Shown: one piece after another, positions 1 through 10,500 of the stretch
How positions within the stretch are numbered: position 1 is the stretch's first letter
Layout: every line of letters begins with the position of its first letter
Source: Bifidobacteriaceae bacterium NR021
GTDB lineage: Bacteria; Actinomycetota; Actinomycetes; Actinomycetales; Bifidobacteriaceae
Length of the DNA: 18,082 nt
Assembly: GCA_003585845.1 (NCBI GenBank)
Contig: NQOP01000001.1
Span: 126,228 to 144,309, forward strand
Direction: 5' to 3'
Translations under genes and position numbers: made by a program
Notes under the pieces: model-generated
Told to the model about the DNA's origin: nothing
Seen by the model: only the letters and a program-made list of their open reading frames with translations
The model's database searches: none

Positions 1-29
1 GGGCACGGTTATTAACGATTAAACACGCA

Positions 30-170
30 GAGTTTGGGGGATTTCTTTACGAGCACTAAAAGAGGACTGATGGAGCAACATTCTTAAAGAAAGACGAACA
101 CACTAAACTCTTTTAGCAGCCAGAGCGACTGAAGGACGGGACGTGCGAGGAGAGAAATCCCCCGAAACTC
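30..170. repeat. Nested inverted repeat upstream of the sortase gene
   Basis: The outer arms are 30-46 and 153-170. The right arm read on the minus strand matches the left arm over 17 bases with one extra base; the shared core is GGGGGATTTCT. Inside lies a second perfect 9-bp pair, CTAAAAGAG at 56-64 with CTCTTTTAG at 108-116. Together they could fold into one long interrupted hairpin. No T-run follows, so it does not look like an intrinsic terminator. The rest of 1-278 shows no gene I can support. It could be an RNA leader of the sortase transcript or the remains of a small mobile element. Confidence 0.5.
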
Positions 171-278
171 GCGCCACGGCTAAAAGAAATTCCTATCTCA
201 CAAGCCACTTCAGAAACCTGCCAGCCAAACGCCAGCCAAAATTCATAGCCAAAACTCAAGAATGTCGAAAACAAAATC

Positions 279-1415
279 GTGAGAAAAGAAAACCACTCAA
301 ACTCGCGCAACAACGCCAAAAACTGGCACTTCTCTAAATCCTGCATAGTCCCTGCTTTGCTGTTGCTTGCGTCGTTTGCGTCGCTTATTTACCCGCACGC
401 CGCCATGTGGCTGAGCCAGTATCACATGTCGGAAGTTGCTGCAGAGTATGCGAAGCTTATAACTCACTCTGTTCCTGCTCCGCATGAGCAGCTACGCCGC
501 GCTCGTGAGTATAACAGTAAGCTTTCGTCGGGTGCTATTTACGAGGCAAATACGAACATACCAACTTCTCATGGAGCTACTTCCGATGCGAGTCAGGATT
601 ATTGGGATCAGTTGAAAGTGAACGACGACGGGTTGATGGCTCGTTTGCGAATCAAAAAAATTGATCTTGATTTGCCTGTGTATCACGGCACAGAGGATGC
701 CACGTTGCTTAAGGGCCTTGGTCATTTGCGTGGAACTTCGCTTCCGGTTGGCGGCAAGGGGACGCGCTCTGTGATTACGGGTCATCGCGGTTTGGCAAGT
801 GCGGAAATGTTCACCAGGCTGGACGAAGTTGGAAAAGGTGACACTTTTACAATTGAGGTTTTCGACGAGATTCTCACCTACAAGGTTGTTGACAAGATCG
901 TTGTGAACCCTGATGAGACGAAGAAGATTGCAGCCGTTCCTGGTAAGGATTTGATGACGCTGATTACTTGTACGCCGCTTGGCATTAATACGCAGCGCAT
1001 TTTGGTTACTGGTGAACGCGTGGTGCCAACGCCTGCGGCAGACAAAGCACTTCGAGGCAAAAAGCCTGATGTGCCGCGATTCCCGTGGTGGATTGTTGCT
1101 TGCTTTGGAAGCTTGTGTGTTGTTGGCGGCTACATTTGGTGGGCTGGTTTGCCTGTAAAGAAGAAAAAGAAAACTGAAAAGAGCGATGCTGCTGCGGATG
1201 CGCCAGCTGCTACTAGTGACGACATCAGCACAGTAAGCAGCTCATCGACCAGCACGGTAAGCAGTGCGGATCTTGTGCTCGAGGAAGCTAAGGCGATTGA
1301 AAATCGTCCGAAAAAACGGCCGAAAGTCAAAAAGTCTAGTTCTCGCAAGAAACGCAAGCGGAGCGGTCACAGCGAAAAGACTTTCGACTGGCTTATAAGC
1401 ATTCTCGGTTTATGA
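279..1415 (+). CDS. Class C-type sortase with a lysine-rich C-terminal tail
   Basis: Membrane-bound cysteine transpeptidase that cleaves LPXTG-like sorting signals and links surface proteins to cell wall or to each other. The 378-residue product has a membrane segment at about 22-45, the catalytic domain at about 115-250 and a second membrane segment at about 269-290. The triad is visible: His169 in TGHRG, Cys231 in LITCTPLG, Arg240 in NTQRILVTGER. The TCTPxGINTxR block and the second membrane anchor point to class C (pilin-polymerising) sortases. The usual Asp-Pro-aromatic lid motif is not apparent before the catalytic domain. The tail after the second anchor is about 88 residues and unusually basic (KKKKK near 294, RKKRKR near 356). 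The GTG start is the only start codon after the in-frame stop at 246-248 and before the first membrane segment. It overlaps, as GTGA, the stop of a six-codon reading frame beginning with ATG at 262. No strong ribosome site is seen. The next gene is its probable substrate. Confidence 0.9.
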   Translation: MRKENHSNSRNNAKNWHFSKSCIVPALLLLASFASLIYPHAAMWLSQYHMSEVAAEYAKLITHSVPAPHEQLRRAREYNSKLSSGAIYEANTNIPTSHGATSDASQDYWDQLKVNDDGLMARLRIKKIDLDLPVYHGTEDATLLKGLGHLRGTSLPVGGKGTRSVITGHRGLASAEMFTRLDEVGKGDTFTIEVFDEILTYKVVDKIVVNPDETKKIAAVPGKDLMTLITCTPLGINTQRILVTGERVVPTPAADKALRGKKPDVPRFPWWIVACFGSLCVVGGYIWWAGLPVKKKKKTEKSDAAADAPAATSDDISTVSSSSTSTVSSADLVLEEAKAIENRPKKRPKVKKSSSRKKRKRSGHSEKTFDWLISILGL

Positions 1416-1437
1416 GCGATTGCTTATAGGTAATAAC

Positions 1438-1496
1438 AAAACTTAATAGAAAAACTTAATAACAACAAAAAACTTAATAGAAAAACTTAATAACAA
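1438..1496 (+). repeat. Perfect 28-bp direct repeat between sortase and giant gene
   Basis: Copies at 1438-1465 and 1469-1496 are identical over 28 bases and are separated by 3 bases. Each copy contains ACTTAATA twice, giving four copies at 1441, 1454, 1472 and 1485. The stretch is almost entirely A, T and C on the plus strand. It lies about 60-120 bases before the giant gene's start, where promoter elements would be expected, but no unambiguous -35/-10 pair can be named. Confidence 0.85.
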
Positions 1497-1545
1497 ACTT
1501 GCGGTGCCGTGGGGCGACGCAAAGCAGTGTAAAACAATGCAAAAC

Positions 1546-1551
1546 AGGTGG
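1546..1551 (+). promoter_or_regulatory. Ribosome binding site AGGTGG for the giant gene
   Basis: AGGTGG lies 5 bases before the ATG at 1557, an ideal Shine-Dalgarno spacing. The in-frame GTG at 1548 falls inside this site, so ATG 1557 is the better start. This shortens the product by three residues. Confidence 0.75.
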
Positions 1552-1556
1552 AAACA

Positions 1557-4500
1557 ATGAAGAGTATTTGGACGATTATGCTAAACGTTCTTGTTCGCAT
1601 AGGTCAATTGGCTCAATGCGCAACTCGTGTAGCTAAACGTACGACTCAGCATATGTACCGTGTAGCTAAGAGTGCGGCTGAGCGTTTAGCTAGTCGCGTG
1701 TCTGAGCGTGTAGCTAGTAACGTTGCTAAGCGTATAACTAAGCGTTTAGCTAATTGCGCGAATAAACGCTCAGATAAACGCTCAGATAAACGCGAGTCTG
1801 TTTTTGCATATCGTACATTCACTAGCTCTTTTGCAAGAGCTCTTAAAACTGTTCTTGTTTGCTCTCTTTCGGTAGCAATGTTGCTACCTATTTGCATTAC
1901 TGCTGAAACCGCAGTTGCTTTGGATAGTGCTAATAATTCCGCAAATAATTCCGCAAAGTCTGATCCAAAGTCTGATTCTAACTCTGATTCTAATAATTCA
2001 GACTCTAATCCAGACTTATCTGCATCATCTCAGTCTTCTGCGCTCCAGAGTTTCAACAATTCACAAGGATCTGTAGATTCAGGGAATCCACTCTCTCAAT
2101 CTTTTAATCCTTCTGCAGGCTCTGGCGCAGGCGTGCCGTTTGCTTCTCCGTTTGCTTCGCCGTTCTCTTCTCCGTTTGACTCTCAATTTGATTCTCCGTT
2201 CGGCTCTCCGTTCGGCTCTCAACCAAAGTCACTTTTTGAGCGCGCTGCAGAAGAAGAAAGAGCAAAAGCGCAAAGCCGCGACGCTAAGAATTACTCAGCT
2301 CGCGAATCTTACGAAGTGTATCGCCCTGGGTGCAACAAGGATTACGCTTTAGGCGCATGCATTACTACTGACGGCGACGGCGCTGGTTTGCGAGCCACGA
2401 ACGGCCACGATTTGGATGTTAATAGTCTTGGATACAACTTGGATTCTAGCGACCCATTCATTGGTGCAGCAACAAGACCTCGCGGCCACTACGAGAACGG
2501 TCCTGTGCCTGAAGATCCTTCCGGCACGGATCATTACGGCGCAACTTACTTCACCCCGTACCCTAAGGGCACTTTTATTATGGGCCGCTTCCGCAATATG
2601 GCATTTAACCATAAAGGTTCCGGCGTCGATAGAATGAACGTGCCTGTTGACGACACTGCAGACTTCGTGTTTGTAAAGCGCACGCCTAAGCTTTCCGGCG
2701 GCGGATTCGTGTGGGATATTATTTTTAACGCTGGCGGTCGTACTCAGGGCGCTGGTGCTGCTTTTAATTACTTTACGATTCCAAAGGGTCAGATTCTAGA
2801 CAAAGGTAGCGAAGGCGGAAGACAGTATATTCAGCGAATTCTTTACACCGGCAGGGAAGCTACTGCTTTGTATAAGAAAAATCACGGCAACAATAATCCT
2901 CCTCGCGAAACTTGCTCATTCTCGTGGGATAATCCTAACGGTTTGTGCAGCAAGGAAGTGAAGAGTAGCGATTTTGCTCCGGGTGATGATCTTACCGCAG
3001 CTTGGGGAAAGATGAAAGGCGACAACGACAGTCAGAACGGCAATTATTCTAGGCTCCTTCCATCCGCTATGACAACTACTGATTTGAATAGTAAGGATTT
3101 TGGTAAGTGCCGTGATGGTCAAGGTTTGGACTGCATTAAGTCCAGTAGCTATGCTGCTTTGGATGAAGGCGATCTTAGAGTTGTTCCTAAAGTTGAAGGA
3201 AGCTATAACAGAGGATATAGCCCTGCTTATGTTGCTCTCGTACAAAATCTTTATCAGTCTATAAAAAGTGACACGCAGCGCGTGTTTGGTTTCGTGAACA
3301 ATATTAAATCTGGTGAGATTGCTTATACTTACAAGATTCACTTCACTACTACAACTTCTACGAATAAAAACGACTCATATTGCGCTGCTAACGAGGGAGA
3401 TGGAACAGGTTGCGAAAACTTTTCATTCTTCTACGCTGCAGGATCTTACTTCGGTCATAGAGATATGAGTAGCGGCTTTTATGGTGCTAATGATCCGTTC
3501 GGTATGACTAAAGCCGGTAAATACTCCATGACTAATTTTGGACGTGACGCTAACCTTTACATGTACACTGTAATGCATCAGCAGTGGTATGGTGCGCCGC
3601 GAATTATGGATATTCAGGCTCCTAGATACCACTTCCTTAAGGGTACTGGTTTGGGCCCGTACAACAGTGACAGCGGTAATTATCTTGTGCACAGGAATAT
3701 CTCATTCTCTAGCGTGTTGCTTGGAATAGTAAATCAGCCTTTGGGATCTTCATATCTTATGCAAGAAGGCCAAGATATACGCTTATTGCCTGATTATTAT
3801 TCCCCGAATAACGGCTATGCTCGAGGTAATCAGTGGTTCCGTAATCCTGGTATGAACGACCATAATACGAAGGATTCAGAGCCTGGTAGACACAAGCTTG
3901 AGCTTAGATATAACGATAGAACGTATCACATGAGCGAAACTCAGGATTTGTGGTATAGGATTATTACGCAAGCCGATGTGTTTAAGCCTTTGCAAACTGA
4001 GGAATATGACGAAAATAACAAGACTCCTAAGTATTATTCTTACGATCAGCCGCTTCCTAACCCTCTTATTATTGATAAGCTTGATAATAAAGCTGGGTTT
4101 GTGAATTTTGTTGGCAAGCGTTCCGACTTGTATAGGCAGGTAATGGCTTTCGATCCTAACTTGTTCCCGCCTGTTAATAAGGATGATTATGGTAAAAGAA
4201 ATAGGTATGGTTCCATAAGGCAGAAGAAGGGCACTAATGCAAACCCTTATCCGCTTGATGCTAACTATTTGACTAATGATCCAGGTGGAGATTCTAATAC
4301 CCCTCTTAAGAATCTTGCTGTTTATAAAGCTGAGTGGACGGATAAGTGGGGTGATGAGCCTCGCTCGAATACTCTTAAAGATGCTGATTTAAGCGTTGCT
4401 GCCAAAGTGCCTATTGTCAGCGTTGTAAATCCTTGCGGCCACTCTAAGATTCTTGATGAGTACAAGGATAAAATTAACGGTCAATCTAGGTCTTCTACTT

Positions 4501-7500
4501 CATTTAGGTCTGTAGATAGCGGCGATGATTCTGCTGTAAACGACGACCGTGCAGCTCTTGGTGAGAATCGTGAAGACAGCATGCCTGCATGCTGGCCTAA
4601 AGCGCAAGATGCTACTAAGCGTAATGTTTGGTTTGTAAGCGATGCTCCTAAGACTGGTGATGACGGTAAGGAGTTGAAGCCTGGCGATCCTGTAAAGCAA
4701 GACTTGCATGACAAAGTCTTGGCTAAAATCAAGCGTATTTACAGAACTTGGATGCGCAACAAGTATAGTGCTCAGCTGCAAGATGGCAAGGAACCTAAAG
4801 TTTTGCCAAATTACGTGTTTGTAAAGTACGTAAAGATTACGTTCTGGGATAACTCGACTACTGTTATACCTGTTGTATTCCCGTATGTTGATTACGAGAA
4901 GCCAACGTTGGATGTAAAAGTGAGCGTAAATAACGGAAATCCTGTTGACGTTCCAGCTGATGGTTTGAAGATTCCTGTTGATAGCAAAATTAAGTTCTGG
5001 GTTAAGGGCCATGATGATAAGAGGATTTTGCTTGGCGTAAAGCCGAAGGAAGCTACTGAATACTTTACTAACAATAAAAATAAGAGATTCTTTGATAGTA
5101 AAAAAGTCGTTGTTCGCAATGATTTCGATATGATTACGACTAATCGTGATAAGAAGAATGATTGCGATACCCGCGGTTGCGGTGATTTTACTACTATAAG
5201 CTACGATCAATTCATTCATAAAAATGGCGAGCTTGATAATCAAACGGATCAAGTTGGATGGGTTATTAACAGCGGTAATTCTAAAGATGATGGTTCTCCT
5301 ACAGTATCAGTGGGCGATCAGAATAGAAATCATGGTGTGCATGATTTGATATTCCACGGTTGGGATGCTGCAGGTAATTCTGTGATAAAGAAACTTAGGC
5401 TGATTATTGTATCTCCTGGCTATGGTTTGCCAAACGTTTGGTGGGATAAGAAGCCGAATGGACATTATGTTGGGCGCGTGAATCCTTGGGATGAAGATAA
5501 GCGCGTGCGCTCGATTATGGTACGCATTTGGGCGCGAGGTAAAGAAAAGCCGGGGAATGAGCACAACTACGATAAACTTTGTCCAAAGGATGGCAGTTGC
5601 TACGGCATTGTTATTCAGCGAGATGGTAATAAGAAGACTGATCTTTGGCATCAGGTTAATACTTATAACCACAATAATGATGCTGCAAGCCCGGATGGGT
5701 CTAGAGCTGCTGAGGATAGGGCTGCTGAAGATAGGTCTGCTTTAGAGGACAGAGATGCGGCTGACGACAAGTCGGCTGATGGCAAGGATAAAGATAAATC
5801 TAAAGCTGGCGATAAGACTGCTGACGATAAAGTGGCTGACGGTAAGGCTGCTGACGGCAAGGCGAAAGTTGACAACAAAGCTAAAGCTGATAGCGAAAAA
5901 ACTGATAATGCTAAACCAGGGGAGAACTCTACCCAAAATCAGCAGGGTAAGCAGGATGAGCAAGCTAATAAGCCGCAAGCTAATAAGCCGCAAACTAGTA
6001 ACAAGCCTGCTTCTTTGAAGATTTCTAAAGCGACTAAGAAGAATTCTAAGAAGAATGCTAAGAATAAGACAGCTAAGAAGAATGCTAAGAAGCGCAATGT
6101 TCCTGGAATGCGCGGTAGTGTAAGGCTTGCTGTGCTAAACGAAGGTGATTCTTCTAAGAATGCGAATACGCAAAAATCTGAAGTACAAAAACCTGAAGTA
6201 AGTGATGGTAACAAGCAGAGTGATGCTGCTAATACTGCAGAAAACGGTAGCGCAAGAAAAGATAATAAAGGCAGTAACGGTAGCAAGAAGTCCGATAACA
6301 AGGACACCAAGAATTCTGAAGATGCTAAAGATTCTGAAGATAAGTCGGAAGAATCTAAGGGTCAGGATCGAGATGCTGAAGGTGAAGATCGTTCTACTGC
6401 GAAAAGTAACGATGATTGGCGTAAGGAATTTAGTAAGCGCATTATTACAGCAAATCTTGGAGATCATATCAAGGGTTGCACTACTAACGGCGACGATAAG
6501 TGCGAAATCACTTTTGATCCTGTAACTGGAAATATTACGATTCCGGAATACTTTGCGGAAATTGGTTCCAGAATTTACGTAGACGTTTACTCTGTGTTGA
6601 AAGATAATCCAGATGAGCGTCAAAATAAACTTTGGAAGCTTATGGATCCAGGAAATCTACAGGATCGCGAAGAATCCGACCCGCTTCCGCTCGATATTGC
6701 GTGGCCAAACGGCTTAGTGCAAGTGAACCCGTTTGAGCTTAATAATAACGAAATAGTGGCAATGCTTTCATGGATGAGGCACGATAAGCGTAACGAGCGA
6801 ATCTTCGAATATCGTAAGGAAGAAATTGGCGTTAAAGACCAAAAGAAGTACGATACTTACGATCAGTACGACAATGGCTTTAATCCTGCAAAAACTACAG
6901 CAAAGTATGCTTATGGTGAAGATAAGCCTCAATACTCATGCAAGAGTGAGCAGGATCAGCAGTGGAAGCTGTGCTTAGGTGGCGTTACTGGTATTGGTCA
7001 GCTAGGAAAAATTGCCGAAAAGAAGTATGCAGAAAAGAAGCTTTCTTTCCAAAAGTTGGAAGCTGATGACGAGACTATTCTTAACCCGATTGAGCATAAG
7101 GTAACGCGCTTCGTCGATATGCGTAAGGACTATACGTGGGGATTAGTAAATAACAACAAGAAGAGTGTTGACGGGCGAAACGATCCTGGATTTGACGGAC
7201 CGCAAAATGGCTTGTATGGAAATCAGAAGTATGGCACGCAATACTTTGTGTACAAGTGGAACATAAACTCATACCGCAAGGGCGGCAATGGTAGGCCGTT
7301 AAACCTTCAGGATGTGCTAAAGCTTGTAAAAGGTACGCCTAGTATCAATACGAAAGATGAAAATAATCCACAGCCTTCTCTAACTCCTATGAGCGCGGCG
7401 GATAATAGGCAATTTGATGCGTGGGGTGGAGAATACCCTAAGGCAGTCGATGGTGGTGGAATAAATTACGCTGTGCGCGACAATACATGTGCCGCATCTA

Positions 7501-10500
7501 TGAATGCTGGTACTCATGTTGCGCAAAAAGGTAAGTGCCAGTGGCGAAATAAGCTTAATTTAGTTAAGTATACGCCTAATGAATTTATTATGAAGGATTC
7601 TTCATTTGATTACAATGCTTCTGTAAATATGAAGAACGGAAGTGAAGTACATATTACAGATAGGCTTGTTGAAAATAAGGGTAGTCAACATTTAGGTACA
7701 GATAAGGTTAGTGAATATGCTATTCACAAGGACTTCCTTATGCCTGGCGGTGAAGATCTGAACGGTCAAGCAGATGGCGAAAATATTGGCGACGTTATAA
7801 CTAGGAATATTGATGTCGACACTATGAACGACTATGACGCGTACGGTGAAGGTACTTCAAAGCCTGAGGGATACGCAAATAACAGGCCGTTCGTGCATGC
7901 GCAACTTTATGTGAATAATGGTCAGGTTACGAACGATCTTTTGCTTCGTGAACCTGGTAAGACGCCAGATAACACAACGAACGTGATAAACGTGTGGTTT
8001 ATGCCGGTTGATAATGAGAAGCCGACGATTAGTGCGAAGAGTATTGATAGTAATGGTAATCCATGGGATATTCACGGAAAATGCATGGTTAATGGTGATG
8101 TGAATAACTGCACTGTAAATAACGATAATCTTGTTTTCTTGGATAAGAAAGCTTATGCAGGTGACACTAAAGCTTGGTATGAAGCTGATAATGCCACAAT
8201 GAATTTGCCTTCAGCGTTAAAGTTAGACGATGATTTCAATGTATACGAACAGGGTGAAGGTAAACCATATAAAAAAGATGGAATAAAGGTTACTTTGTAT
8301 CCGGATAGTATAAACAGTAAAGTGCTGCTTAATAATCTGAATGTGTATATTAAAGCGAACGACATTCATTATCCTGACGGTAAAACTTCTAGCCCAATGG
8401 TGAAGTTTGTTAGTAATGGCGTTACGAATAAACATCTTATTAGAAGGTTTGTTGAAAAATACAGAAGTACGGATTTGCAAAATCCAAGCAAAGATAAGCA
8501 AACTGTATTTACAATGTATGCTGAAACTACGGATAGTGCTGGAAAGCAAAGTGAAAGAACTGTTGTTGGATGCTTCAAGGCGACGTGGGAAAATGTTGTT
8601 AAGCCATCCGTTGTTGCGTATGATGGTGAAACAGATGAGGTTGCAAAAGAAGATAAATGGCTTAATAATAACTCACAAAACCGCGACTATAAGGTTGTAG
8701 TTACAGCAGGTTTTCATGCGACCAAAATGGTAGTTTACTATCACCCTGCTTCGGAGCTTGAAAAAGCTAAGCAAGCTGCTTCTAATGCTGTTTATGGATT
8801 TAATGCATCTAGTGGAAACCAGAATGAGCCTGACGTAGAAAACAGTATCGGCAAAACAATTTCCATCTGCTGGATAAAACACAGATTGCTGGAAGGAGGA
8901 GATAAGTGGGAAGTCTGCCCTGGTACTTCCAAGCCAGAAGAGGTGAAGCTTGAAAATGTTTACTTTAAGGGTGTTGATAAAAAGAATAGCGGTTATAGGG
9001 GTGTTCTAACATTCCCTAGCGGTTTCTTAGCTCCAGGAAGCGTGGTTCGAGCGCGTGATCGTAAGGATGTTGGTCCATGGAGTAGTATGCCTGGTGTTAG
9101 AAGCCCTGAAGATCTTGCCGATGACTCAGTTAATAGAGACGGAAACAAGACTGCAAGAAGCGGCGGAAACGGCGGAAATACGCGTGCTGCAAAAGGTAAA
9201 AGCTCTTACAGAGACGACGCTAGTTCAGAAGATACTCTTGATGTGCTGCCAATGGCTTACGCAAAAGAAAAGCCTAGCGAAGTATGCCGTCCGGATTACT
9301 GGAGTGCAGGCAAGTGGGAAGGTCAACTGAAACCTTCTGACTGCGTGTACTTCGACGTTACGATGAAGCGTCAAATAGTGCAAATACACCCAATGCTGCT
9401 AAGCGGTCACGAGGAGCGCGCAATACGAATGGATTTGCGTAGCGAAAACAACTTTGCAAATGATCCAAGGAAGGGAATTTGGCTTCCAAGCGATAGCGAA
9501 ATCGTTACGAATGAGGATCCAAGGCTTGGACCTGGTAGAACTATGGTGACGTTCAGGCAGTATGACTACAGCGCTATGACCAAAGAACAGAAGCCTTTGA
9601 AGCTGCCTAACTATGGTGACCGCCAAGTAGGAAATAAACAAGACGTTGCTGTTCTGACTCGAGGCTGGAGAAGCCGCGTGCTCGTGCCAAATCCGCAAGA
9701 AAATAAGATTACGCGATTTGTGCGATTGCGCGCGCCTGAAAACGTTGATAGCAAGTATGGTGGCGATAGTAAGGGTGCTGCAGATTACTTAGCTGATGCG
9801 CCTACTAGCTTCAAAGAAACTGAGGGTGATAAAGCTCTGCGTGTAAAGGATCGTCCGGATGATCCAGGATTCATTCTTTCGAATGATAAGAAGTCTCTTC
9901 TGTATCTGTACAATGCTTCAACTAAGAAACAATTTGAGCTTAATGATTTGCAAGCTGCGTTGAAGCTTAAGCGTAATGGTACTTTGCACCCAGCAAATGA
10001 GTGTGGGAAGTATGTTGATGGAAGTGACTGGGCGTTTGCTGATTGCCAGCCATCTTTGCTGCCGGAAGTAAGAGGTAGCGATAAGGTCGATGGTGAGCAT
10101 AACCAAAACGGCTTCAGCTTTGATTGGAATACGCACTTATATACGTATGATCCGTCTGAAGACCATAGGTCTGGTGCTAACGGCGCTGGTAACGACAATG
10201 GTGGATCTGCTGCTGCAGAAACTTGGTACGTAAACGTCATAGATATGATTTCAAAGGACGGTACTGGCGGTGGATATAAGATTCCTAATAGCGCTGGCGT
10301 AACGTCTGAGAGCAGTGGTACTGGTCTTGCGCTTACCAACTTCGCTGGTGTTGGCGCATGGGGTAGGTCTGGCAGTATTGGATCTGACTTAATTGGTCAT
10401 AAGGTTCTTAAGAATCCAGATGATGGTTTGTCGGTTATTATGACATATGGCGATAGCTGGGTTGGAAATACTCATAAAACGCGAGGCAAAGCTGGCGGCT

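Noticed and set aside
3..59. C-terminal end of an upstream gene
   Set aside because: Eighteen open codons before a TAA are too few to support a gene.
143..337. 64-codon plus-strand reading frame upstream of the sortase
   Set aside because: GTG start without a good ribosome site, basic low-information sequence, and it overlaps both the inverted repeat and the sortase start.
1391..1430. Terminator after the sortase
   Set aside because: GCTTATAAGC is a perfect palindrome and can pair with GCTTATAGG downstream, but the stems are AT-rich, lie partly in the coding region and have no T-run.
1548..1556. GTG 1548 as start of the giant protein
   Set aside because: It is embedded in the AGGTGG ribosome site that serves ATG 1557.
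4500..5252. 250-codon minus-strand frame inside the giant gene
   Set aside because: It lies wholly antisense to a long frame with clear signal peptide and anchor, and has no recognisable motif or start context.
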